The position numbers were made by a program, and so were the translations under genes. The notes under the pieces are model-generated. The model saw nothing but the letters and a program-made list of their open reading frames with translations. It had not been told where the DNA came from and made no database searches. From contig JADLZK010011196.1 of the NCBI GenBank assembly GCA_015847255.1, positions 496,001 to 560,000 on the forward strand: 64,000 nucleotides of DNA. The letters run 5' to 3'. The DNA comes from Hyparrhenia diplandra (taxonomy: Eukaryota > Streptophyta > Magnoliopsida > Poales > Poaceae). Positions 33,690 to 46,491 of the stretch are shown here, piece by piece. The first letter of the stretch is position 1. Each line of letters opens with the position of its first letter.

Positions 33690-36600
33690 AAAATCTTACT
33701 TCTTATCTTACTATTACTAATTGGAGGCTCCAACGAAGACTCCACGTTAATTCTCACCAGATGCGTTAAGAAAAAAGATAAAAGCTAGAAATTCTCACAT
33801 TAATCAGAAACATCCGGCCGTCAAACCAAAAATCTATAGCCCCTTGACCATTGGATTTACTTTATTAAACTAAGAAATAACCCACCCATGCCATTATAGA
33901 TTTAAATAAAAATATCTCTCTCTGTTCTTTTTTTAGGAGAGAAAAACTTTCCGAAAAGAACATATACGGTGGTAACGTCCATGTGGTTATTAATTAATTA
34001 ATATAATAAAAAATCATCCAACCGAGTTCCATCTCATGAACTCATCGGGCGTGATTTTTTAACCACAATTCCCATGTGTTACGTCGAGTCACGAAACTAA
34101 CTAATCTAACCTACCCCATCGTATTGTGACTCACGGTACCTATCAAATCTAACCTATCCATCGTATTTTTTTCTTCTCATGCTCCTCTCCCTGGCGGCGT
34201 GCTCCGAATCTCTCAAGCAGCAGCGCACGGCATGCCTCATAAGGATTGATTCGTTAACCACTTTGTCGTAGCTGGATTTTCGTGGAGTAATCTACATCGA
34301 TGTGTCTCTCAAGTGCGAAAAGCAAACCGATTGGTACTGGCGATGAGGCCACTGCAATAGCCAGGCACAAAGATCTGGCGTGTGACTGAGCTGGTGCATG
34401 CTTAAGGATCCGACTGCCACACAATTGGCCGTATCAGCGGTGGCAAGAAAGGTCTGCAGGTGCTGACATACATTGCGTACATCTCTGCATGGTGGCGTGC
34501 TTTCTGGAAGGCCTAGACAATAAATCGTTTTCCATGCATTGTCTCTCCGAGTTGATCGTGTTGAACTGAGATGCTTGATATGAAGGTTTGCATTCCTATG
34601 TATTGGGTCGATATCCAAGACTGGCAAGGTGCACCAATTGCAAAATTCTGAGCTAGGTTAGACCGAGAAAACCCATCCGCAATGGTCAATTTTTTTTTTT
34701 TTTTGATAATAAGTTGTCTTTTCGGTAACGATCTTATGCTTATTTTTTTATCCAGACAATATCCGATGTCAAATTGACGTATGCATAGGAAGATGAAATC
34801 TTGGACCTAAGATATATATGCGTTGGGATTTTGAAATGATTGTAGGAGGCTGGGTTTCACTCATCAAGGTAATGCAGACATGTAGTTGAAATATTCAATC
34901 CCTACTTATTTTTTTAAAGGGAAAAGGATGCACCTATATATATATGTCATCCGTAGGTTAATATAACCAATTGGAATTTAAACAACATTGAAAGAAACTG
35001 TATTACAGATTCACTGCTGAAATATAGTCTATGCCAGTCCTAGAACCATGCAGGTAGAGCATCATCTCCAAGAGTTTCCCTAATGGTTCCTCTATCCAGC
35101 ATCCAATATTTAGTTTAAACGAAAGTTTTTTTTTTGAAAAATGATTATATTTATTTTCATGTCTTCATTATTTGGTTCAAAAAAAGAAATTTGAACCACA
35201 AGTCATTCATTTTTTTTTTTTTAGGCCATCAAATTGTCCAAGATGTTCAAGACTTGAAGTTAAACGATGTATTTTGCCTCCGTTGATGTTTTTGACCATC
35301 CCAATGGTACTTATTTTATTTTTTGGTAAGCCTCTTAATCACTTATTTATAGTTGCACCAGCCTCTATTTTATTCTAGCTTCGCCACTAACAAAACCGTT
35401 AGTCTTTCTTGAACTTAAGGCAACATATTGTCGACACCATATATGTTATCATTATATATTGTAAGAATTGCTAAAGGACAGAGATATTTAAGGGAGAATT
35501 TTTGTCAAGTTGCACACTCTAACTATCAAGGACATGATGGATTTAGTTTAGGAACAGAGGTCTTGAATATAAAGAGGTATTTAGTGGCAGCCTCTAGGTA
35601 ATTATCACTAGGCCTTTATCTAAAAAAGGTAATTATCACTAGGCACATTAGAAAAATATAAGATTTAGAAATTAAATTCTCACAATTATTAGTAACATCA
35701 TCATTAATAATAGCCATTGGATCTATCCATTTAACCAAAAACAAAACTAAATCTACAACGTTGTGAAGGATGTATTAACCCCCCCCCTATTTTTGCATCT
35801 AAACTATCCACTTTGCTATTACGAAATATAATTCAAAAGAATCCACTAAATTACTTGCATCTAAACTACACACTCCGTCCATTATGAAACATGATCCAAA
35901 AATAAAACCCACTATAATCTTTCTTAAAAAATAAAGATGAGAATTTTGGAAAAAAAATATACAATAATAACTACAATTTAAACTTCACATGGGGATAAAT
36001 AGAATTACAATATATACATAAAAGTTAATTTGAAGTATATATTCATGATGGCCCACAAAGGTATGCAACAATATTATATATAACATAAGCTTAGATGTGC
36101 ACTAAATAAGTACCACAGTAAAAAAAAAATATAAATCTTATGAATTGTAACTAGAAAATCATTATGAACATGTTAATCCCTAAGAGTCCCACTAGAAAAT
36201 CGGTAAATTCTAGAAATTTTCAAATGAAACGAAACATCCTACTATCAATTACATAGACTGTAATGATCACCATCAATAATAACCATAGGATCTCTTTATT
36301 ATTTTGTAAATGATAAATTATCCACCTACGTGAATGTGTAAATCATGTACAGCATTGTAAATCAATATATAGACCCGTGAATCATAAGTTACTAACTTGT
36401 GCCATTAAAATCATGATCTAAAGCAAACATGGATTTGAATCTATTTATCCAGCTGCTATTTAATAGATAATACACATAACCCACTAAATTTATATCTGAA
36501 TTAGACATTACTAGAAAAAACTATCAACATCTATTACCAAACAATATTTAAATAACCATAAAGCATATGCATGTTTCTATATTATCGACTTCTATTAACA

Positions 36601-37130
36601 TCAGTATGTTATATATATTTGATTAAAGTAAACATACATATTGTGCCATCATGCATTACAAATACATATGCATCCATGAGAGAGAAATATATATGTTATG
36701 TTTTGACAACCCTTAAAATATTTTCAATGTTAATGATACCTCAAATATTTGGCATAGTTTATTGACAATATAATCAACACCGCATGAATAATACTATGGT
36801 AATAAATTTAAAACATCTTGGAAAGTGGGGAGGACATTGCAAACTGCAAGTGGCTATATCTTTATGATTCTAGCCGTGCGAGAGCACGGGTTGATGGACT
36901 AGTAAATAATAGTGGTAAAGGTGGGTAGCTTCCTATAAAAATAAAGTAGATCTATGGCTACAGATTGCTAGAGTCTATAGATTGATGGTTAGATGTTTCG
37001 ATTAATGTGAGAACTTCTAGCATTTATTTTTTTTTTTCTTAGTGCGTCTAGTGAGAATTAACGTGGAGGCTTCGTTGGAGCCTCCAATTAGTAATAAGTA
37101 AGATAAGATGATACAAAATCTTTTGCAATT
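33690..37130 (+). mobile_element. Helitron-like element on plus strand and flanking inverted segment
   Basis: A Helitron-type 3' end is seen at 36874-36902: hairpin ccgtgc-gaga-gcacgg, spacer, then CTAG followed by T. The segment at 33690-33850 (containing ctaattggaggctccaacg) recurs in inverted orientation at about 36950-37120, so sequence on both sides of this terminus belongs to related elements. The 5' end of the plus element is probably within 33690-33720 but is not fixed. The interior is AT-rich with no Rep or helicase domain. Confidence 0.45.
35596..35644 (+). mobile_element. Tiny A-tailed insertion with 18-bp direct repeats
   Basis: The 18-bp sequence aggtaattatcactaggc occurs at 35596-35613 and 35627-35644. 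The 13-nt insert between them is ctttatctaaaaa. Confidence 0.7.
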
Positions 37131-37840
37131 CAAGAGAAAAAAAAAGATGCTCTTTCTTGTTGTCTTATCGAAAATTGCCATTTCACTACCTTTCAGTAGT
37201 CATCTGTTTAATTTATTTATTATGGCTCTAAGGCAAACCAAAATTTGGTGATGCTTAGTAATTCAAACCTTTTACCATGTGTCTAAAATCTCGTGAGCTT
37301 CTTTCAGCTACACACTTGTTCGTTCATTACTTGTGTAGTCTCATAGCCTAGTACTCCCTTCTTGAGAGAATGGTTTGGCACACATATATTGTTTTTGTTT
37401 ATTATGATTAGATTGTAGTTAACATTTAATCTTTTAATATGTAATTTTTATGATAATAAAGTGTAAGTAAGTGTACATTGCGATAAGTGTACATTGCCAT
37501 ATGAATCTAATAACATTTTTTTTAGAATTACACGGTACAAAGTTGACATCCACAAAGCACGTGCACACTCTCGATCACCTCCTATGAACCCATGTGCGCA
37601 AACCCCTACCTCTATGAACACTTTCGAAGAATTGAGCCGACAAAAGTCTTGTTGTCGATGGAGTCCTTGTTGCCTACCACTAAAAGCACAACACCGTTAA
37701 ATCCTAAAAAAATCCAGGAAAATGTAAATACTGTGCCAAATCGAGAATTTGAACTCGATTTAGTACATAAGTTAATATTCTAAGAGGCAATGGTTAGTCA
37801 AATGGTTATACTAATAAAACAAAACCAACCTAGTAAAACA
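37131..37840. other. Intergenic, AT-rich, no gene recognised
   Basis: Nothing recognisable was seen. Confidence 0.4.
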
Positions 37841-37968
37841 TACTCCCTCTGTTTTCAAATTATCAACCAAATTGACTTTTTTTTTTTGGTACATCCATTT
37901 TGCTTTGCATTAGACATAATAGACAAAAAAAAGTTAAAAGCGGCTTATAATTTGGAACGGAAGGAGTA
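37841..37968. mobile_element. Stowaway-like MITE
   Basis: tactccctctgttttcaaat on the left and ttggaacggaaggagta on the right are inverted repeats with TA borders. 128 bp, non-coding. Confidence 0.85.
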
Positions 37969-38123
37969 ACTTATATACTCTCCCATATGAAGCTATATAT
38001 GCTCCAGCAGTTATAATGACGGTTTTTGACAAACTCGATCGATCCACGTGCTTGGCTCAGGATCATGCATCACTGTTCTATATATTTTACTATGTATAGT
38101 ATGTTGAGGAGCCCGAATAATAA

Positions 38124-38238
38124 TACTCCCTCCGTCCTTAAATGTTTGTCTCTAGAGAACCATGTTTCCCTCACAAACACGCTTCTCTAGAGACAAGAAA
38201 TACGCTTCTCTAGAGACAAAAAAGGAACGGAGGGAGTA
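38124..38238. mobile_element. Stowaway-like MITE with internal duplication
   Basis: Left end tactccctccgtcctta and right end ggaacggagggagta are inverted repeats with TA borders. The interior contains acgcttctctagagacaa twice in tandem (about 38180 and 38203). 115 bp long. Confidence 0.85.
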
Positions 38239-40430
38239 AGAGCTTTGGTTCCCTAGCTATGATTTGACCCGTAGTAGGTGGAGCCGCTGGAGCCATGTTT
38301 TTGCTCCTCTGCCTCCGTTTGCGTGGCTCTACGTACGTACCGTGTTGAGTCGCCATACATATATAGGGAGATAGAGACCAAAAGAGACGATGAGAGTTAA
38401 AAGATCACCATGCATGACGAATTTGTGTGCTGATAAGTTGTATTTAACTACTTAGAATGAGCAAATAAGCCGATTTTCAACTGCAATGTCCCCGCACCAC
38501 CACTACTACTAATAATAAGCTGCCAACATATTAAAATGTTGATAACGAACGAAAGTGGCCTGAAATGAACATTTGACTGATGACAATACATTGTCAGTAC
38601 CCAAGAATAGAATAAATCATGTAATAGGAATATAGATATAACCAGTATTATCAGATTGCAAAATTATAAAAGCTAAATTGAAGCTGGCCATGCGAGCATA
38701 TAAAATAAAAATTAGATGCCGTGGGCGCAACATTAGGCTAACATGCATTTACGTGCACTCGCATCGCAATCAAAGCGTACCAAGATGATTGTGCGTGATA
38801 AACGCGTGATCGAGCTTTTTAGCAGACGTGCACTATCATACGTCGTCGTGTGGCGCACGAACATATGCACATGCTAATGCGTGCACGTGGTTAACGTCGT
38901 TGGTACAGCATTATTGTGGTAAATGCATCTAGGGCGTATATAGAAATGTTGTGTGTGTTTGGTTGCATCAAAATGTGCTAGCCAGGCTAGAATGAGCCAC
39001 AATTTGCATCAAAGAGCTTGGGACGTTTTAGTGAACCCTGGCTCAAGCCGCCCGTGACGCCGCCGTGAACACTAGCCATGGGGTAGAGCTCCCTCATTGT
39101 CGGACGCTTGGATGACAACAACGGCTCTTGGAACATATCGTGGGCACGCTGATGGCTCCCATTTGTTGAGTAGGGCCCGCATAGCCTGCTTCTTTGAATT
39201 TGGGTCACGGTAGATGGACTTGGCCTGTCGTTGCTTGGAAGCACGAGGTCCAGGGCGCGTGACATATGCATGTAGATGTGGGCGGAGATTGGATGAGGGG
39301 TTGTTGGTCCAACGGTATCTTGAGGCCGAAGATGAACTCCTGTATTGTCGACGTGTGGTGAGCTATAGGAGATCTGGCAATAGGAGTATCTAGGCCTTCT
39401 GGTTGTTGATGGATGTTGTCGCCCTCAGTTGTTGTTGCAATGCTGCGTGTCGCTTGAGTTGGGCTAGTGTCTGCAGTGGGGGGAGTAGGCGCCCAAGAAG
39501 CAAGAAATCATCAAAGTTGTCCAAAGTGGATGGAGAGAGGCGCATTGAGCTCCGAGATGCTTCGAAGTGCCTCTAGACGTCGTGGGAGATGCCGAGCCCC
39601 TCGATCTCATTAGGACGGATGGGTGGCCAGGCGTTGAGCTCAGGGTCAGCTCTCACGAACCTAGCTATCCATGACTTCACGGGTACTCTGCTCTTCGGTG
39701 CCATATCCAACTCCGAGCAACAAAGCATCAAGTATGTACACACCAGTTTTAGCGGAATGCGCTCTAGCCATCTTTGTTTCGACTTATTTCAGATTACTCC
39801 AGTTTATTCTTCCTCACAGAACGCAACGAAAATCAGTCGGCTTAGCGATGTCACTGCTGCTCCGCAACGGACCGAAGTCCTGTCTTCAGTGCCAACGTGT
39901 AGGGAAGGGACCCCACGACGACATGCGACATGCGCCCACATTGGGCCCTATCCCGGGCCCAGCTGAGGGTTCTCGCTGGCATTCTGAGTCTGACCACCGC
40001 GGCAGGTGCTCTCGGTGAGGCCACGCACGTCACGGTCATGTTGAGTGAAAGTGATCGAGGAAGTTGACCAGGCACGTGCATTGCTCGATTCGATCACTAG
40101 CACTTGTACCTGGCCGGCCCTGCTGATGTATCTTTATTATACATCAGATTTGTACTTATACGTTGTTACTAGGATTCGAGATTGATTCAACGCATCGATC
40201 AAATAAATCAATCAGGGGTCGTGTTTCAAGTGAGTGTTCAGTTTATTTGATTCGTTCAGTCAGATACAGCTTCATAATTCGTTCAGTCATATCAATGGGA
40301 ACCGACGATGGCAAGCACCGACGTCGAACCATCAAACTGGACAGTGTCGTCTGATTAAAGTAAAGCGTCATCGCTGCCATTTCATACAAGTTTGGCGCAG
40401 TAATGCAAAAGCCATGGCACCCCTACCTGT
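38239..40430. other. Intergenic; possible degenerate coding on minus strand (38990-39600)
   Basis: Most of this stretch has no recognisable gene. On the minus strand 38987-39271 is open for 94 codons and adjoining frames look protein-like (for example FDDFLLLGRLLPP near 39500), but no family was recognised. It may be an old transposon or gene remnant. Confidence 0.3.
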
Positions 40431-40439
40431 ATGAGAAAT

Positions 40440-40840
40440 AACACTAGTCTGAACAAACTGAAGCAGCACAAGTTCTAAGCCTCTATTACCAGCACGCATC
40501 CACACCCTCGCTTTCTCTTGAATGGCTCCCAAAATTTGCTCCGTTGTTCTTGACGCTTTGTTGAAAACCCAATTGTTTCTTTGCCGGTCTTAGAGGTGCA
40601 GCGCCAATCCAAGCACCTACCTTGTCCCAGATCATCTTTGAGCAACTGCATTTCTGGAGAAGATGCGAGACTGTTTCCAGGTTTCTAACACAGATCGAGT
40701 TGGCGGAAATAATGATTTGGCCACTGCCTAATCATTAGCCGTGCGAGACCGTATACAAGTTTGAAGTTTCATTGGCCGTGCGAGACCATATACAAGTTTG
40801 AAGTTTCATTGTGTAACCTCCAGAACAACATACCACCAAA
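40440..40840 (-). pseudogene. L1-type LINE fragment (reverse-transcriptase zinc-binding end)
   Basis: On the minus strand, pieces read NLETVSHLLQKCSCSKMIWD and KVGAWIGAAP. The E-T-x2-H-L-x3-C pattern and following W residues are the signature of the zinc-binding segment after the reverse transcriptase in plant L1 elements and their host-derived relatives. Upstream pieces (VLEVTQ, about 40810) are also compatible. The frame is broken and only the 3' end of the ORF remains. Confidence 0.6.
40738..40811. repeat. 37-bp tandem duplication inside LINE fragment
   Basis: gccgtgcgagacc(g/a)tatacaag plus 16 bases occurs at 40738-40774 and 40775-40811 with one difference. Confidence 0.92.
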
Positions 40841-41197
40841 GCAAGATTATTCAGATATATAAACTTTTGTGATCTTGAAAGATTGTGTGCAGTACAGGTC
40901 AAATATATATCACCAAAGTAATACAGAGAAAATATGATTTATATGAGTACGGAGTAATAACTAAGTTGATGATGCCAATCAAATTTAACGACACAACATA
41001 CTGTAAGACACGGCATCAGTACACTAATTACTTCAGAAGATAGTCATATCCTGAAAGATTATATCCTGATTTGTCAACGCATCGAGAGGTTAAACACACT
41101 CGTATCGTGTTCCACGAAGTACGGACGTCTTTAGTTTATTCCATCATTCATCAGCCGTAGAGACTTTCATAGTCGGGAAAGGCCCGTACCTAGACTG
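40841..41197. other. Intergenic; upstream region of the eight-cysteine gene
   Basis: AT-rich sequence with no gene seen. It leads to the TATA box at 41198. Confidence 0.4.
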
Positions 41198-41205
41198 TAT
41201 AAATA
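41198..41205 (+). promoter_or_regulatory. TATA box of the disrupted eight-cysteine gene
   Basis: tataaata in the context gactgtataaataggacc, 156 bp upstream of the ATG at 41354. A start about 30 bp downstream would give a leader of roughly 120 nt. Confidence 0.7.
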
Positions 41206-41353
41206 GGACCCGAGGCTGCAGTTAGCCAAGCACCGCAAAAGAAGAAGAAGAAGAAGCATTCCCCATTCACATACCCACATCCATCCCAACCCGAGCATCC
41301 AGCGACCCCCACCTCCAGCCACTGTCATCGTCTCACACCACACCACGCACTCC

Positions 41354-44300
41354 ATGGAGCTGATGATGAAGCCCTACTGGAAGCACATTTCAGTTTCATC
41401 CAAGGGTCTGGTTTTGTTGGCGCTCATCGTTGGCGTCGCTCTGTCCGGCAGCAATTGCATTGCCCAGAGCGACGACAGCGCCGCCGCCGCTCGATCTCTC
41501 GGATACTGTCTGCCAGATAACGGAATTTATTCTCAAATGCATTGTGCAGATATTTTGCAACGTGCAGTAACTGAGGCTAGTAATCCGCTTGGTGTTATTA
41601 TGCGTAGAGATGTTCCAGGCTGCTGCAATGCTCTGGCCACTCAAGATGCAGGTGTAATGTAATGACCCACATTTTTATTAAGTAATTAACCTCAGATCAG
41701 TAAGCCATTAGCTCCTCATAATTGCACCAGCAGGACAATGGATGCACTTTGGCATAAATACTCAAATCATATATTAATCCTTGGAAAACTTGTATGCATG
41801 ATTCATATTAACCAGCCCCTCATGCTGCCACACAAAGACACACAAAAATACTCTTCACATCTTCCAAGTGCACTATACACTACAGTAGGCAACTATTCCA
41901 CCCACTCCTAAGGTGTCCAACTCTGGTATAGGCAGCTGTCCAACACAGTGAAGGTAGGTCATGACAAGGAGTAAATTACCTAGGAGGGGAGTAGTAGTAG
42001 AAAAGGGAAGCCTCGGGTGTTTGCCTCCAACAAAGTAGCAGCCTCTCACCATTCATCTCCTGGCTCTCCACTCCAGTTGAACCTCAGTGAAACACTTGTG
42101 CACTCCTTGCTTGAGAGAAATCACCAACCCTTCCACCAGCCCAAGATGGTGACTTGATCTCCATAGATAGGGACATGGCGTAGGGAGGAGGGGTTGGCAC
42201 GGAGAGGAAGTCAGCAGGAAGCCAAGTGATTAGAAGCAAACCACAAGCACATTGAAGCACCAAAACCTGCAAGAGAAGGAGCAAGTGCTAGAGATTTAGG
42301 TGAGATTCACAGACACATCCTTGATACTTTCTTATACTCCCTACCATGAGCACACAGTACATGCCATTGGGTTAAATATCAGAGTTTTCCTACTAGTTTC
42401 TCAACAGCAAACAAATCACAATATGTTCAAACTGAAAGAAAATGATGAACTAGCTGGACAAAGTCTAACATTCTTTTTTAATACAAGCAAACCATATCTC
42501 AGCCTGGAATAAATTTGCCCACGAGTTTTCACATCTAGCAGTGCACAGGCTAGTACAGTCTGATGAACTAAGAATGGAAATAAGGACCAAGAACACTCAC
42601 TGTCAGGTTGGGGTTTGGGGGAGATGTTGCTGCAATCCAAATCCCTGCACACAGCTGCACACCAACACCACGTGCCCTTGGCTCTGCCCTTTGAGCGCCA
42701 TGGCTAGGCACGCCGCCGCCGCCGCTGACTTGCACGCACATGAGAGAGGAAAAATTAAGGGAAAATCAAGAAGGGAAAAATAGTACACAGCAGCTAGGAA
42801 CCACCGAGATTTATTTTGGAGGTGGCATCCTTGGAGAGCCCAGCCAGATTTGTGGATCTAGAGAGGGGAAGGGAGCAGAGAGCAGCGCCATGGCTGCTGT
42901 CGACTGCAGGAAGGGGAAAAGAAATAGAGAGAGAAAGAAGGGAAGGGAAGGAAAGAAGAGTGCGTGTGTGTATAGCCCACTTGCTTTTGCCTATTGCCTT
43001 GTTTCTGGACTTCAGAGTAGTACTAGTACCTACAGTAGATAGGTTAAGAGTGCATCTCACGTGAGTAAGGAGAGGGTTAGCAACACTAAATTAATTTAAT
43101 GTCTAACTAAGCACAGCTATGCAATATTCTTTTTATAAATCACAACAAAATTGATACAAGTAAGGATCTAATTGTTGCCTTGGTTGTAGGATGAACAAAT
43201 GGCTACGAATATATTGTGTGTATATATATTTGTGTGCCATTTTTCTAAATACAGTACATATTTATACTAATTACAGGAAGCGAAAGCACGGTCAGGCGCA
43301 GGGCCTTCTAGTGAACCAAACCGAGCCCGAGTTGGACCTTAACAACTCAGGCAACTCCTTGAGTTTTATACAAGTTTGTGAAAATAAAAGTAACTTGCAT
43401 CATATGTATTTTTTTTGAAATTAATTACGGATGGATGGCATGTGAGCTTGATGATAGGGGATTAGCTGATGGAGCAGCTAATACCCTACAGTATGGTTGG
43501 TTGGAAAAAGTTAGTAGGATTGTTAACCAACTCTCACTTGTGTTATTGAGCCGTATATATTCGTGTCAACCATGAACCCGTTCGGGTCGGGCTGATTCTA
43601 TTACCCATGGAGTTATTGTATGATCCCTATGGTATGCAAGGAGGGGGTTGGGGAAAGTCCCCAATGAGCTGTCGATGGAGCACAGTCAGGCGCATATATT
43701 AGCGCACGTGAGTAGATGTGGATGTACAATTATACAAAATGGGGAAAGTCTCGGTATCTTGGTCATGAGTCGCACCAAGGGCAGTGCGATGGAAAACTGG
43801 CCAAGATAATTATGGCTAAAGTGATACAAACCTGCGCAGGGTAAAATCATGAATTCATGTCATGTCTCCTAGTATGGAGGCTACGGGAACCTATGGGTGG
43901 CTCTTTCTCAAGATGCAAGTGATAGTAGTGTTTTTCTAAATTAAATATGACTTTTTATACAAATGCTATTTTCATACAAGATGATATGTGATTGATCATT
44001 GAGATTACCAGATTGCATTGCTTTGATATACATATATATACTTCTCGAAAGCACGTTGTACTCACTCTTGTTAACTCTCCCCCCTTGAGGAGGAACCTCG
44101 GATTTGTGCACAAGAGTTCCTAGATGATGGTTATGCCTATGCAGTTTGGGATGACTACGAGGAAGCTAGTCGAGCTGTTGCCACCTCCTATGGTGGATGG
44201 GATGAATAAATAACCTCCTAGTTTACTTATGGATATCAGTGGTGAAATGTATATGTCGCTCACTTAGTAGTCTAGCTTGGACTTCTATATTCGTCGGGCT

Positions 44301-44800
44301 TGTAATAAATGCGTAAACTTGTGACGCTTATTTAAAGACCTAAGATCGTAAAATGGGTGGCTTTGTAATAATTATCGGTACCTTCTAGCTATTCTCTGTT
44401 GCCAACTTTGTTAATGGTTTATTATTCGACAAATCATGTATACGTGGAGTAATAAATTATGGCCGGGGTTATTATTCAAGGTGGAAATTACCCGGGTCGT
44501 CACATGTAAGCAACTGCATTTGTAAGCAGCTGAAGGAACTGTCTCCCGAGAAGACGGCTGCCCTCGAAAAAAAGTGTGCGAGAAGGGTGAGGTCGCAACA
44601 GCGAGACAGCAGTGCGAAGCCAAGGAGAAAGCGGCGGAGGCAGCTCGGCAGAGAGAGAGGAGGACCTCAGCAAAGCTGATCCCTGCGACAGATTGTTCGA
44701 GCGTCTGGGCGCCAACGAGGCATCCAAAATCAGCTTGGAAGACGCGAGGGCATGCCGCGACGAGATGAAGAAGTGCCCGGCCAGCTGCCAGCAGCAGTAA
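41354..44800 (+). pseudogene. Secreted eight-cysteine (LTP/prolamin-superfamily-like) gene, split by an LTR element
   Basis: The 5' part (41354-41657) encodes a start, a hydrophobic segment (GLVLLALIVGVALSG) with likely cleavage after it, then C-x11-C, about 25 residues and a CC pair. The frame enters an LTR element at 41658. Directly after the element (44505 on) the frame resumes in phase through one copy of the duplicated tgtaa, giving SNCICKQLKELSPEKTAAL, a C-x-C with a further C 17 residues later. The combined pattern C..C..CC..CxC..C matches the eight-cysteine family, and the C-x-C to C spacing of 17 equals that of the neighbour at 46492-46917. Beyond 44570 two frame changes, at an A7 run and at a GA run near 44655, are needed to reach a charged tail with cysteines (DPCDRLFERLG, EMKKCPASCQQQ) and stop at 44800. 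It is non-functional as written. A TATA box lies at 41198. Confidence 0.75.
41658..44504 (+). mobile_element. LTR element (solo LTR or non-autonomous), 2.85 kb, in a coding exon
   Basis: Begins tgtaatgaccc and ends gggtcgtcaca. These borders are 11-bp inverted repeats differing at two transition sites. A 5-bp target duplication tgtaa flanks it (41653-41657 and 44505-44509). No gag-pol domains, primer-binding site or second LTR copy were seen inside, so a long solo LTR or non-autonomous element is likely. GGGTCGTCACA-type ends occur in grass Ty3-gypsy LTRs, so the strand is given by that end. Small frames inside, such as minus 42084-42284 and 42603-42788, are not recognised. Confidence 0.75.
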
Positions 44801-46200
44801 CCGAACCACCCCACACCCAGTGGTTGGCGCGTCAGGTGTGCTCATCCTCAGGGGCTTCTTCCAGTTCCATTAATTCCACCCATTTCATTTCCCAGATCCC
44901 TTTAATTTCCCGAGTAATAAGTCCCTCGGCTCCGACGGACCTTTTTATTTACATGTACTACGTACCACAAGTTATGTTGTTGTTCCCTTTTCTTCTTCTT
45001 TGGCACCGTACCTATCATGGTGTTGTTGGAGTGCCCTGAACCCCTAATGAGGGTGAGAGTGTGTAGCCGGGACGCGTGTACGTGCCCGTGCGCACCCCCT
45101 CCTCTTTTTACTTATTTGCTTTATTTCAATTTTATTTGATGTGTACGCTATGCGTTTCCACCAATAAATAAACTGTTTGCTGATATAAGCCAAATCTTTG
45201 CAATTGCTACTCGAGCCTGCGAGCTTAGGCATGGCGTGTGTGATATGAGTTTGATTTTTCTCCACACCTTCTAAACAACAGGTGCCAGAACCTGCTCGAT
45301 CAGTCAGTACCCCACTAACCTTGCTTGCTCTACCGCCTAAAAAGAAGGCCGGGCGAGATTTTTTTTCTCGAGCGTGCGTGTAATTCATTAAGAAGAAGAG
45401 AGTTTGATATAACTTAAGCCTGAAGGCCGGGCGAGATGTCCACTGGATTCGAATCTACAGCTATATAGAACGTCGCCTGGACGTAGAGGAAAATTCAGCC
45501 TGTTTATTAGCAAACTACCATTTTTAGGGATTCATTAGCAAACTAACATTGCTTAGCATGATGCTTTAAAAACTTGTAGGTGCTGTTTCATTATCAGAGC
45601 AGAAAGCACACATGGGTGAACCTTTCCATTTTCATTTGATTAGATTGTCTTTTGTGAGAATGGTGTTTTGCTCTACCAGCTAGATAAAAATTTTAATCCT
45701 CAAATGAATTTTAGCTTTCCAGATCTTCTTGTGTTTTTGCCCATACTCTTGAATGCACAAAGATTTGTAGGTAGACTTCACAGAGAATAATTGCCTTGAC
45801 TTCTCGAGTCCCACCTTGCTCTATCTTTCTCAGAATTGTTACGTAATATAACAGTAGCTCTGCCAAAGCAAGAAACACGTACACACGAATGACGGAAGAA
45901 GGAATCGAACAGTGATTTTTTTAAAAAAAAAAAAAAAATTACACAGTATAAAACACACATACAACATAAACACTTTACCCCCAATGAACACACATACATA
46001 AACCCTACGCTATAAGCACCTTCGAAGGACTAGCTGACTGATGTCGAAGCTCAAGAATCACCACCGTCGAGGAGGCGTCACCTAACACCGAAAGGATAGC
46101 AACGGTATATCCTAGATAAACCCGTACACACATGCCAAGTCAAAAACTTAAAATCGAGTGGGCAAGTTTCACCGTAAGAAACTCAACAAACTGATCTTTA
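44801..46200. other. Intergenic, no gene recognised
   Basis: The stretch 45525-45600 resembles a piece of the isomerase intron 3 (around 13917-13975), so it is a dispersed repeat. An A tract of about 16 lies at 45923-45940. Confidence 0.4.
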
Positions 46201-46491
46201 ATAAGTTCACAAGGAAGCGGTTATGAGCCCCGTAGCCGGCTCACGGAAAAGGACCTTTACCGACGTATTCTTTCCTTTGCCGAGAATAACCCACGGCAAA
46301 AGCCTATGCAAAGAACCTGCTCCGGTAGTCGAGTTGAAAGAAATTAAAGACCGATCGATGACTGATGATGCACGTACGTGGTGCCCGCAGTGCAAGAAAA
46401 TAGGATGAGATGTAAAAAAAAAATGCATGGATGTAGTAAACACGAAGAGTACTGGTGATATGACGAAAAGATCGCCTGTTGGCCGGACTCT

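Noticed and set aside
34292..34627. 111-codon minus-strand frame in the Helitron-like element
   Set aside because: No recognisable domain; could be captured sequence but nothing supports a gene.
41354..41662. Complete 102-codon secreted peptide gene
   Set aside because: The last residues and stop come from the target duplication and the LTR element, so it is a truncated product of a split gene.
42084..43060. Small minus-strand frames as exons of a gene
   Set aside because: They lie within the LTR element; no family, and splice links are unsupported.
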